Source of the DNA: Paratinospora sagittata
Lineage: Eukaryota > Streptophyta > Magnoliopsida > Ranunculales > Menispermaceae
Assembly: GCA_035771175.1 (NCBI GenBank)
Contig: CM069597.1
Location: 11,009,001 to 11,073,000, forward strand
Length of the DNA: 64,000 nt
Direction: 5' to 3'
Part shown: piece by piece, positions 45,769 through 55,985 of the stretch
How the letters are laid out: the number at the start of each line of letters is the position of its first letter
How positions within the stretch are numbered: position 1 is the stretch's first letter
Position numbers and translations under genes: made by a program
Notes under the pieces: model-generated
The model's database searches: none
Seen by the model: the letters and a program-made list of their open reading frames with translations, nothing else
Told to the model about the DNA's origin: nothing

Positions 45769-47335
45769 TGTCACACCTTGATTCTTAAGAACAATCTCAT
45801 ACGATAGGCAGTAGACCAGAATCGAATTGTGAGCAAAAACAAACATCAACACATATCTTTTATTCATTCTCCTATAATAATGGAGGGCTCAAGTACAACT
45901 GTTACAATTACATGAAGTATAGAGTACGCAGCAAAAACTACAACAATCCATAAATAACACACCTAGATTTATGTTGACATCCCGCACCCTAAGCGTCTCC
46001 TTCTTACGTAGCTCTGGTGGCTCTCACGTTCTGATAACATATCTATACTTACGCGTGTCTAAGATTCTGGGGAAAAATATCAACGGGTGAGCTCAACAGC
46101 TTAGGAAGGTCTAGCAGGATAAACGAAGCTGACATGCATAATAATAAGAACAAAACAATAGTCACCAGAAAGTTATGTCACAACAATACAATCAAGCAAT
46201 GATATGAATGAAATGTGGTCACAAGGCATCACAGGCCAGACATCATGCACTCGCAACCTATGATCCGAGGCACCGATAGAATATCTAGCAACTGAGAGGT
46301 CCCATGAGTTCCAGTGCTAACCAGTGACAGTGTCACATTCGGGTCCAGCGTAACAGCATTGCACCCAATAATATATATTTATGATAATCCATTGTCCAGC
46401 GTATTGGCATAGAACCCATGGTTATAAATTTAACATTTATGATAAATAGCCTCATGCATGAAGTAAAGCATGGTAACAGATATGATACATGATGTTATGT
46501 AATTCATTATTAAACAATTAAGAAATGCAAACCTAGCCTTCATTCCCCACCTTAACTCTTGAAGTGGCGTCGCCTTGACGAACCTTCCCTTGAAACGCCC
46601 ATCTTCCGAAAGTGCAAGAAAAAAGAGAGAAGAAAAATGCGCACGAAGCAAAGAGGGAGAGCAAGAGGGAGAGAGAGAGGGAGAGAGGGTGGGGTGAGCA
46701 AGGGGTGCTCCCCCTTCTCTCGCTATTTATAGGGGGGCACTCCCTTGCTCCCCACTTTAAGGGGGTCGGCCCCATGGGTGGTCGGCCCCTCCCCCCATAT
46801 ACTATATTATATATAATATATAATATAGATAACATATAATATATATTATATAACTAATATATATTATATAATGCTTATATGTACATTATTTTTATTTTAA
46901 TATTAACATGATGTATACATATAATGTTAATAATACTAACATCCTTCACTTTCTATTAGCACATGGGCAACTTCATTGGGCACGTGCTTGGATACTTCAT
47001 TGAGCAAACACACGTACTTTTGTAAATACCCCTATTGGGTATTCTTTGGTCTCAATTCGTAGGTCTTTTATTTAAGGTTCTAATTCATATTGTGTTGAGT
47101 GCTTAAGCGAGTACCGTTACATTATGTCATTTATGCAAGATAATGATGAATTATCTAATTGAAGAAATTTATCTATTATCTTATATACAATCTTATATGT
47201 ATATATCTTTTATAAAACATTATATATCTTATATATCTTATGTTATAATATCTTATTATATATCTCATATATAACATTTTTTATATATATATATACATAT
47301 CTTGTATATCATATATACCTTATATATGATATTAT
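45769..47335 (-). mobile_element. Element H LTR, downstream part
   Basis: Minus-strand gypsy-type LTR ending GTGTGACA at 45769. The TATA-like TATAAATAG (minus strand) lies near 46721-46730, with dyads GGGGTGCTCCCC, AAGGGGG…CCCCTT and two GGTCGGCCCC units around it. A possible R-U5 intron runs from CTAG|GTTTGC (46532) to CCCCAG (46067), with a GAGCTCACCC motif. Upstream U3 (46800-47330) is AT-rich. The LTR is interrupted by element I. Confidence 0.75.
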
Positions 47336-48888
47336 TGATAAGTTGAGTTTTAGATAATGGGTTACATGTTAAATTCATAGATTTTTAGGTGCATTTAGTT
47401 AGTTTTTAGGTGTTTTTGCATAATTAGTTCATTTAGTTGTTTTAGGTTCATTTAGGTGTTTTGTAATGTTTTAGATGTTAGTTTTAGGCGTTTTCATGAA
47501 TTGCATGCATTAGATTAGTTTAGGAAAATAATCATAACTTTTAGGATTTTTTCCTTAAATCATTAGTTGCATTTCACATTGATAATCTCACATTTTGCAT
47601 GTTAATACATATTTGCATTTAGACTTTTAATACTTGATTAGTTTAGATCACTTACTTGTATTTTTGTGTTTTGTTTTGTAGGAGAATAAAGAGCTTTAAA
47701 GGGATGAAATGAGACATAAAAGATGGAGAAAAATTTTCAAGGCATTGCACAAGAAGTCTCATGGAGAAAAGTGCAAAAACATGAAGAAAATGCACAAAAT
47801 AGTGCATTTCACTATCTGAGCGCCGCGACACTATGTTACGAAAACATTTTTGTATTTTTGCGATATCTTGGGTTGTACAACTCGGAATTGGATGCCGTTT
47901 TTTTCTACTTCTTCTAGACTTAAAGAGATATCATATAAGAGGATTTGGAGTCACAAAGAAAAAAGGAAGTAAAAGGACGGCTAGGGTATGCAAAAGGGAG
48001 GAAAGAATAGGAAGCAAGAAAGAAGAGAAAGTTTGGAGGAGTTGCAGGTTTTGCAAGAGGAAGAAGAAGATCTTTAAGGGGGTTTTCATCTTTTAATTTC
48101 TATTTCTTATGTTCTTGCAATGTTTCCTTTCCCTGTTCTTCATCTTTTCTATCTTGTATCCATGGATTGGTTTATGAACTAAATAGATAATCTAGAGTTT
48201 TGATTTAACTTTGTTGGATCTTGTGATTGAGTCATTGTTTATGTGTTTTTGAGTAATATTTTGGGTTTATTTATGATTCTTCATGCTTAATACTTTCAAA
48301 TTGCTGATCACTATTTGAATGAACTTAGATTTGCTTTCTTACACTCGAGAGAGGTGTTATCGAATTGAAGCAAGGGCTTTGTAACCTAGGTTTGTAGTAT
48401 CGAGTCGGGAGACCTACGAACACCTTTGAAATCATTTAATATGAATCATAGATCTTAATGCGTTCTTAATCTATTGGTTGGTGCTCGAGAGAGGGAATCA
48501 ATAACTTAAGGATAGATGTTCAAATTGACGCTCGAGAGAGGTATTTGGATGGATCAGGATTCATGATTTATAAATTCCAGAAACTAATTCATTAACACAA
48601 TTATTAGAGATCATGAGAGACAACATAGTGAGATCTAAACTCTAGAACTATAAATCCATTGATTTCTCTCCAATTTCCATTAATTTGCATTGTTTTCTTA
48701 GATTTTGTTTAATTTACATCTCTGCAATTAAATCATCTCTATTTATCACCTAGATAAAACCACTAATCATTGTAGTTTTGGGCATTTTTAATTGTGAGAT
48801 TAACCTTCCCTATGGATACGATAACCCATTCACCATGAGTATTATAACTTGATATTTGTACACTTGCGAATTTAAATTTACAGTATCA
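47336..48888 (+). mobile_element. Element I 5' LTR (Athila-like)
   Basis: From TGATAAGTTGAG to AGTATCA, same type as the F and G LTRs, with CTCGAGAGAGG motifs near 48343-48545. The TSD is attat (47331-47335) and attaa (49847-49851), one mismatch. It is followed by a PBS, so it is a 5' LTR. Confidence 0.85.
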
Positions 48889-48893
48889 AGTTT

Positions 48894-48912
48894 TCGGCGT
48901 CGTTGCTGGGGA
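48894..48912 (+). other. Primer-binding site of element I
   Basis: TCGGCGTCGTTGCTGGGGA, close to the Athila-type TGGCGCCGTTGCCGGGGA with three transitions. Confidence 0.75.
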
Positions 48913-49093
48913 AGGTGTCAATTTTGCTTTTATTAATACCAATTCAAAGTGATTTTAGTCTTAATTTAGGTATTTTTATTTTTTTTTGTTATATATTTAA
49001 AAAAAAAATATTGGTTTTTCTCTTTTTCTAATTTTTCTTTTATTTGATTTTAGTGGTATTTGATTTTTCTTTTTATTGTTTCTTTTTGTAGAA

Positions 49094-49525
49094 ATGGCAT
49101 ACAATTATAGCCACTCTACTTTCTTTTTGTTATATGTCGTAGGCATCACTTTCCTACCGTCAACATCAATTGGAGCACCTTAATCATCAAGTGGACAATA
49201 TTATTGATGCAAGATCTCAACATGCTATGGACGATATGGGAGCTGCAACCATGAGAGATTTTGGAATGAATTCAAGTATGGAGCAAGTTCCACATGGTCA
49301 ACAATGGGATTATAATTGTATGGGTAACCCTTACCCTCATCAATACCATTCGGGTATTTATGACCATGAGAACTACTCCTAGAATTAGTCATGGAATGGC
49401 TTGCAACCTCTACCGAGCATGTACGTTCAAGTAGAAAAAGAGGCCCTTTTTACAAGAGTTACTTGATGATTTTATATCAGAATCATGGTGTACTAAGAGC
49501 GAGTCTAGAGTAGAAATATATGTTC
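49094..49525 (+). pseudogene. Element I internal remnant
   Basis: About 430 bp between PBS/leader and the truncated 3' LTR. A short frame reads MAYNYSHSTFF, then in a second frame HLNHQVDNIIDARSQHAMDD…DYNCMGNPYPHQYHSGIYDHENYS. This is weakly reminiscent of Asn/Tyr-rich retroelement gag tails but cannot be assigned. All of pol is deleted, so the element could move only with help from others, if at all. Confidence 0.45.
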
Positions 49526-49529
49526 AAAT

Positions 49530-49846
49530 TGACAACTTAAGGATAGATGTTCAAATTGACGCTCGAGATAGGTATTTGGATGGGTCAGGATCCATGATTT
49601 AAAAATTTTAGAAATTAATTCATTAACACAATTTCCATTTAATTTGCATTATTTTCTTAGATTTTGTTTAATTTACATCTCTGCAATTAAATCGTCCTTT
49701 TTTATCACCTAGATAAAATCACTAATCATTGTAGTTTTGGGCATTTTAATTGTAAAATTAACCTTCCTTGTGGATACGATAACCCACTCACCGTGGGTAT
49801 TATAACTTGATATTTGTACACTTACGAAGTTAAATTTATAGTATCA
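49530..49846 (+). mobile_element. Element I 3' LTR, truncated
   Basis: About 317 bp matching the last part of the 5' LTR (from about 48508 to 48888, including ttcaaattgacgctcgaga and cacttacgaag), with a small internal gap. It ends AGTATCA next to the TSD attaa. Confidence 0.8.
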
Positions 49847-49908
49847 ATTAACTTGTATATATCTTATATTATCCTTAAGACAATATTATATATATCTCAT
49901 ATATCTTG

Positions 49909-49986
<78 letters not shown>

Positions 49987-50184
49987 TGCATATATCTTAT
50001 ATATTAACATTATAATATACATATGTCTCGTATATCTTAACCTTATATAATATTAACATTATATTCATATATGATGTCAATATTATATATATTAATAACA
50101 CTATAATAATGATTTAATAGTATGAATCCTACACTGTCTCGTACTTTTTGTTGGAAAAAATGTAGAAAATTTTGGAGTGTGACA
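49847..50184 (-). mobile_element. Element H LTR, upstream part
   Basis: Resumes the H LTR after element I. On the minus strand the LTR starts TGTCACACTCC at 50184. It contains a long (AT)n microsatellite at 49913-49983. With 45769-47335 the LTR totals about 1.9 kb. Confidence 0.75.
49913..49983. repeat. (AT)n microsatellite
   Basis: About 35 uninterrupted AT dinucleotides. Confidence 0.95.
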
Positions 50185-50197
50185 AAAAGGCCTTATG

Positions 50198-50471
50198 TAA
50201 CACCTAGTAATTGTATATTTAACACATAGTTGAGATGTGTTGGGTTTTGTATCATTTTGAAGACTTTGGAATTTTATATTTGTAAAAATTTGGAGAAGTA
50301 ATATTTTATTTCATTGTGATTATGTTAGTTGGTTGTTAAGGATGTACTTTTATTTCTTTTTTGGTATTCGTATATGTATTCGAGAGCTGACGGGACGTCG
50401 GGTGCACCGACTAAGGGTATACTCGAAGGTTCCCGTGCCGGTCATGACGTCACGTAGAGTGGGTCGTGACA
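50198..50471 (+). mobile_element. Fragment of a C-family LTR
   Basis: 274 bp matching the end of the C LTR (12858-13132), from taacacctagtaattg to the terminal GGGTCGTGACA. It is joined abruptly to H on the left and to M on the right. Confidence 0.85.
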
Positions 50472-50589
50472 GGTTCGATTCCCCTTGAACCTACGTCAAC
50501 TACCCAATCGCACCGATAAGGATTTCCCAATCCACTATTAGCTAATAACTTATGGCCGAATTAGGAGTCGTTTATACTAACCAACACCA

Positions 50590-50700
50590 CGACCTGGTTA
50601 GAAAACCACTACAATGCTAACCTACACAAGGGCTTGGTTAGAAAGCCACAATCTAGCCTACACCAGGGTTTAGCTAGTAAGCCACAACTTGCAACCAACG
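50590..50700. repeat. Tandem repeat, about 36-40 bp x3, in LTR M
   Basis: Three units of the form ctaacctacacaagggcttggttagaaagccaca with 20-30% divergence. Each has short inverted ends (CTAACC…GGTTAG). Confidence 0.7.
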
Positions 50701-51606
50701 ATACAAATAGGGCATAGTCCCGGTTGACTTAACCATGTCAACGATACATCAAGATTACAAAGATATAGTGAAGTGAATAACAACACTCTCAACAATTTAA
50801 GCTTACAATCTTGAATGAGTCAACAATCACTATTCCAACCACTATGATTCTAAATGAAGTGCAATGTTGAAATAGTTTCTCAAAACTACATGCAACCGAT
50901 TCAAGTATATTTATGTAAGTTCAAGAATCATATGCATATATCAATTTCTAAATATTGATTCTAAGTATGATTAATGAAGCACAAGAATCAATATGCAAGT
51001 TATTGATCAAAACTTATTGATTCAAAATAATCAATGTTCAAGCATGTGAATCAATATACACAAGTTATGATCAAAACAATCGATTCAAACAATATATGTA
51101 TTAAGCACAAGAATTGATGTTAATCAAACCACAGGAAACCACTATCAAGATAATATAAGATGAAAGCACAAGTATGGTTCACACACTAGAGAAAACAATT
51201 TTGATAATATATTAAAACAAGCAATAAAACTTTTTTGCTCAAAGCACAAACACTAGAATTGAAAAAAAAAAAAAAGTTAGCCAACTTAGGTAAGATGAAG
51301 TTCGTCGATTCTCCAAGGTGTATGTGGTTGAGAGATTTCTCTTCCAAAGATGATCAAGATCAACAAGTATGTGATGAAAGACACTCAAGAACACCTTGAT
51401 CAAACACTCTACTTCTCAAAGATTTTGGAATGGTTAGGAGAAGTCTTCAAAAGGTTGAATCAAAAACTCAAATGTAGTGAACTTTTTCATTGAATGAAGG
51501 ATTACATGGCTCAGGAACTTGTTTAGGACGAGTATAAATGATGTAGCGAAAATCGCACAAGTTCTCTTGATTTTGCAAAAGTTGCTCTTCAAATAAGCAA
51601 GTGTGG

Positions 51607-51614
51607 TATTTATA
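51607..51614 (-). promoter_or_regulatory. TATA box of LTR M
   Basis: The minus strand reads CTATAAATACCACAC, near-identical to CTATAAATACCAACAC in LTR L at 54796. Confidence 0.7.
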
Positions 51615-51640
51615 GAAAAACACCACACCGAGGTACAGGA

Positions 51641-51975
51641 ACGTGTTCCTTAACATAGGAGCGCGTTTCTGGTTTGAAATCTGAAAAGTTTCAGATTTTC
51701 CTCCAATTAAGGAGCGCGTTCCTTACTTAAGGAGGGTGTTCCTCAATATGTCCGTTGGGCATAGGAACGGGTTCCTTTAACAAGAACCATTGACTCTTAA
51801 AATTGTTCTCATTTTGCCTTTGGCAACAGGAGCGCGATCCTTTTCCCTAATCATAAAAATTTTGAATCTCTGGAAATGCCAAAGGAACACGTTCTTCTTA
51901 CAAGGAGCGTGTTCCCTAACCCCAATAAAAAAATCACTGAATCTCTAAAAAAAGCTCAGGAGCGCGTTCCTCATT
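51641..51975. repeat. U3 array of GGAGCGCGTTCC palindromes (LTR M)
   Basis: Nine copies of a 12 bp dyad (GGAACGTGTTCC, GGAGCGCGTTCC, GGAACGGGTTCC, GGAACACGTTC and others) at about 51645, 51657, 51711, 51742, 51764, 51831, 51885, 51902 and 51961. They lie upstream of the TATA box on the minus strand. Confidence 0.8.
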
Positions 51976-52603
51976 ATAGGAGTACATTGTTTCACTGACA
52001 AGTGAAAGAGACTTGATTTTTTATCATTTTAGGTTTAGGACATTGTGAAAAAGATAGATTAACATTTGAAAAACATTTTTTATACGATTAAAGTATAATT
52101 AACACAGTTAAAAATATGAGTAATTTAATCGATTAAACCAATGATAAAAGTAATAAGTACAAAACATGTGAGACGATAAAACCATGTAATGTTGACAAGT
52201 TGACGGCATGTTAAACAATTATATATGATAAACAATTATGACTAAGTGATAGCATAATTATCAAACTAAAATAAGTGTATGCATGATTAATCATATAGTA
52301 ATGTATATGCATGAGTGTATTAAACTAAATGAATGAGTTTTGAAAAAATGCAAATCATGTGTGGTTGGAACAAGTAACAGTTACTTTATAGCACTAAGAT
52401 TCTAGTAAAGTAAAAAAACCATGTAGTTCTCAAATCTTTGTGAAGTATTGTTCCTTCCACATGCTTTGACATTGCAGTTGAATACATTAGATATATGTAG
52501 TTAGCACTGAAACAACTACGTCAAAGAGATTAGATAACAAAGGTACATTATTTGCAATCATCAAAACAAAACTGGGTGAGAGTAGTTACATAAACACTTG
52601 ACA

Positions 52604-53160
52604 CCCTTCATCGACATTTCTGGGTGCTTGAAAGAGTGCCCATATGGGTGCCCTGCAAAGATGAGCGTGTGTGTCGCCCTCCTCCTGATGAGGTGGAATT
52701 TAGTTCATATTTGTTCAAGGTTGGGTTGTGGCTCCTCTTTCATGTCGTGTTTGCCAAATTTCTTATGAAGTTGTGTTTGGCGCCCACGCAATTGAATCCC
52801 ATCTTCATAAGAAACTTGGCAAACCCAACTTCATAAGAAGTTGGTCGGTTGTGTATCATTATGGAGGGGATTAAACCTGCCAGAATTTAGCTTGAAGGAA
52901 TTGTGTAGTTATTCGATGATTAGGCATTCTGACTCGATTTGTTGGTATTTCATATCTCCCCACGTCGCTGCGAACCTCGTTCTTGGGTGTCCAAGTTCGT
53001 GCAAATACTGGAAAGACAAATAGTTCTTCGTAGGAGGAGCTTGGGAACCCATTGGGTGGTCATATATTAGGCGAGTGCCAAGGGCTTATCGAACAATAGG
53101 TATGATTTATCTTTTGCGGCCTTTTAAGGTGTTGTTCACCTTTTTTTTCCTTTTACTTAA
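52604..53160 (+). pseudogene. Opposite-strand ORF of the Tat-like element, part 1
   Basis: Resembles the plant 'putative gypsy type transposon' domain. Frame 1 (to 52836) has CRPPPDEVEFSSYLFKVGLW and FAKFLMKLCLAPTQLNP, matching the usual PP…F…Y…AGL…HPF…LAPxQLxPN pattern. Frame 2 continues VGCVSLWRGLNLPEFSLKEL, WYFISPHVAANLVLGCPSSCKYWKDK and FFVGGAWEPIGWSY. An inverted duplication at 52750-52845 replaced the segment between frames. Its N-terminus is cut off by LTR M. In Tat-lineage elements such an ORF lies downstream of pol on the other strand, which fits the minus-strand Tat pol at 61537-64000. Confidence 0.65.
52750..52845. repeat. Fold-back inside the Tat opposite-strand ORF
   Basis: TTTGCCAAATTTCTTATGAAG (52750-52770) is the reverse complement, with one mismatch, of 52803-52823. 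It is followed by a palindrome CCAACTTCATAAGAAGTTGG (about 52826-52845). Confidence 0.85.
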
Positions 53161-53894
53161 GTATTATGTATGTTTGCTTGAAGAGAATGTTAACCTATAC
53201 GGTTCATCACTTAGCTCGTCCGTAAATATACTGTGATAAAGTATATTGTGATGATCACAAACAAAGTGCTTTTCGGTGCTAAACGTGAGTGTATCAAGAT
53301 TTCATCAAAGCACCTAAGGAAAGCAAAAAGCCAAGGAACAGCTCGATCAAGGAACTCAAAGATCACATCCAACGGTCAAGTTCGTTTCAATCAAAAGGAC
53401 TTCAACGTTCACATCATGATTTCAAGATCTCTACACTTGAACGATTCGATCAAGCTTCATGTCTACATCTCTCAATCAATGTTCAAGTTATTCAACTCAG
53501 TACAAAGCTCTTATTGAAGATCTCATAATGAAGAGTTGGTTTTAACGATTATGAGAAATGAGAAATACACAAAGTATTTAAGGTATATCTTTCTCTAATC
53601 GTTATTGCTCAAAATGTTTTTCAAAACCATGCATAAATCATCTACACATGTTTTTCTAATCTGCATGCTTTGATTTCATGATTTTACGATATTCCAAATG
53701 ATATAATACTATTTATTTAATTTGAAATCTACCAAGTTTTTATTCGCATTTATCGTATATTTTATCGTGAGTCAAAATTGTTTTCCAAGAGTCTTTGAGG
53801 TCGCTAATGAGTTAGTAGCGCTCTCTTGAACTTGATAAGTTAGGACGTTGATAGTTCATTAGGACGCTGATAACGTTCAAGGTTGAATTGAACT

Positions 53895-54470
53895 GATTTA
53901 ACAGGACGCTTACTTGTATAGTAGCGGCCTCCTTTATCAGTCAACCTCCGAAGTTGTCAGGAAGCTAACTCAGCATCAGCTCACTGAAAGATGTCTTAAG
54001 TCCTCCAAAGAATGTATCTTTGAGGACGCTGATAGTTATAAGTTGAACAATCTATCAAGATGCTTTCTGATTAAGAGCGCCCTCACCTTTGGGAATCAGC
54101 TTAGTAACTTTTGGGACACTGATTGTCCTTCAAGGTGTTTGTGTCTTATTTAAAATGTTCTTAATGAGTAGGACGCTTACATAGTAGTAGTGCCCTCATG
54201 AGTTTTATGTTTTTAACTAGTAGGACGCTCACGTAATGTAGCGCCCTCATGTGTTGTCTTATGTTTTAAAAAAGGTAGGACGCTTACTCGGATAGTAGCG
54301 CCCTCATGCACTTAGTTGTTTTAAAACATAGCAGGATGCTAAATGTCCATTAGCGCCCTCAAGGTTAAGTCGTTTAAGTGCCAAAGTGAGTCAGGACGCT
54401 TACGAGTAAATAGCGCCCTCAATTAAGTATTCTGCAGGAAGCTTATAGGTAATAAGCGCCCTCAAGGAAC
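53895..54470. repeat. Hairpin repeat array AGGACGCT…AGCGCCCT in LTR L
   Basis: About nine units of 45-60 bp. Most have AGGACGCT, 10-20 variable bases, then AGCGCCCTCA. The two halves are reverse complements with one mismatch, so each unit can fold. Clear units start near 53903, 54172, 54222, 54276, 54332, 54392 and 54436. Confidence 0.75.
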
Positions 54471-54796
54471 AAAATGACAAAGTTGATATTATGTGTTAAG
54501 ATACTGATTACGTTATTAGGATGCTAATTCAACAACCATCACTATTCGAACAAGTACACTACATAAGTTTATTTTTTAGAACAGACTTTTGCACAGAGTC
54601 CTTTTCAAACTTATTAGAGATCGTCTCTGATACATGAAATAAGTTTTTCCAAACTTTCCTCTTTCATGAAATCTGAAAAGAACCTGAATGTTAGTGAAAA
54701 TTGCAGTTGTCGTTTTCATATGACATTCTAGCCATTGTATCTAAACGTTCATATTATTTGAACTTCAAATGTCTAACGGCTATGTCCCACTAAGTC

Positions 54797-54804
54797 TATA
54801 AATA
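54797..54804 (+). promoter_or_regulatory. TATA box of LTR L
   Basis: TATAAATA within gtctataaataccaacac, about 330 bp after the last hairpin unit. Confidence 0.7.
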
Positions 54805-55559
54805 CCAACACTTAGGACCAAACAACTTGTCAATCACTTTGTGTTGTGCCAATGCTTTTTGAAAGTTAGTCTGTGTCAAAATGAATGTCATTTTCTAATC
54901 TTTCAAAGTATTTTTCACTGATACCTTTACGATTACAATAGATTTTCATATTGAGCTTCAATTATATTCTATATTGCAAATTTTGTTTTTATTTGTATCA
55001 ACTCAAATTCTGAGCATTGATTAATATTTGGTATCATTCTTGCTAGAGATAGAATTTGAGAAATAGTTCAAGATATACAGTTGTACTTGATTTCATATCT
55101 TAAGTATTATATTGAACTATATCAGTAGTTGCGTTAACTACTGATCATTGAACAAGAAGTTTTCATACTTATATTTTTTATCTATTTTGAAAATTGTCTG
55201 TGTCTTTGATTTACACTCGTCCTTCGTGTTATACGTCAATGTTTAATTGGTATATTTTATTTTCGAAGAAGCACTGATTTTATATCATGTCATTCATGCT
55301 TTCCGAAACTGCACTTGATCAATACCGAACAATGAAAGGTAAAGGACTGAGGGTGTATTCCAACTTAGCATTACGTATTTCATATTTCATATCTTTATAA
55401 TGCTATGTGTTGAGCTTAATGTAAAGTGTTCTACTACGTTAGAACCAATCAACATGTTAGTGTTGTAATGCTAGTGTGTTTCTGGACTGAAACAACCAGA
55501 ACAAGTGAAGGTAGTTCACTTAATGATTTCAGAATTGAAATCATAAAGATTATCTCTGA

Positions 55560-55910
55560 ACCTGTAAAAGAGAAATCGGTTCATCATCATCCCGTAAAAG
55601 GATAGGTGCGTCCTTAACTTGTAAAAGGATAGGTTATCTCTTAACCTGTAAAAGAGAAATGGTTCTTCCTTATCCCGAAAAAGGAACATGGGTTTTTCCT
55701 TATCCCGGAAAAAAGAAATACGATTCTTTCTTATCCGGTAAAAGGAACATGGGTTTTTCCTCATCCTGGAAAAAGAAAAATTGGTTCATCCCCGTGAAAG
55801 GATATGTTTGCCTTTAACCTGTAAAAGGAACATAGGTTTTTCCTCATGCCGAAAAAAGGAAAATTGGTTCATCCCCGTGAAAGGATATGTTTGCCTTTAA
55901 CCTGTAAAAT
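55560..55910. repeat. Tandem repeat of about 37-40 bp in LTR L
   Basis: About nine units such as cctgtaaaaggaacataggtttttcctcatcc, alternating pyrimidine-rich and purine-rich halves that are partly complementary (AAAAGGA/TCCTTTT), so single strands can fold. Confidence 0.75.
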
Positions 55911-55985
55911 GACAGTTGTAACGGTTTGGTTCTCACCCGTAAGAGAATCAGTTAGTGGATTGAGAAAATCCTAATCGGGAGATTA

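Larger units (their letters stand above)
50472..52603 (-). mobile_element. Copia-type LTR M, truncated at its 3' end
   Basis: On the minus strand it starts TGTCAAGTGTTTATG at 52603 with TTTTGATGATTGCAAAT, a start common in SIRE-like copia LTRs. U3 palindromes lie at 51641-51975 and TATAAATA at 51614-51607. The R-like tandem repeats are at 50590-50700. The end reads GATTGGGAAATCC…GTTGACGTAGG…CGAACC, which aligns with the L end (GATTGAGAAAATCC…GTGCACGTAGG…CGAACC). The last part is missing, replaced by the C-type LTR fragment. The flank right of 52603 is coding DNA of the Tat-type ORF. Confidence 0.65.
53232..55985 (+). mobile_element. Copia-type LTR L, main part
   Basis: Plus-strand LTR related in layout to M: ttgtgatgatcacaaac near its start, a hairpin repeat array in U3 (53895-54470), TATAAATA at 54797-54804, an R/U5-like tandem repeat (55560-55910), then GATTGAGAAAATCCTAATCGG at 55955. 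Solo LTR K interrupts it at 55985. The start coordinate is uncertain by some tens of bases. No internal region or PBS follows, so it is probably a solo LTR in the Tat ORF. I see no coding frame in it. Confidence 0.6.

Noticed and set aside
46612..46839. 75-codon frame with Arg/Glu repeats
   Set aside because: Comes from GAGA-rich leader DNA near the H promoter; low complexity, no domain.
49814..50050. 78-codon frame rich in Tyr/Ile
   Set aside because: It is a translation of the (AT)n microsatellite in LTR H.
50474..50486. ggttcgattcccc, resembling a tRNA B box
   Set aside because: It is inside the LTR M end sequence and has no A box or cloverleaf upstream.
53233..53517. 94-codon frame near the start of LTR L
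   Set aside because: Its coordinates overlap LTR sequence, with no recognisable domain and no conservation visible here.
55516..55764. 82-codon minus-strand frame with repeated FYR/FRDKE
   Set aside because: Produced by the 37-40 bp tandem repeat of LTR L; repeated peptide only.
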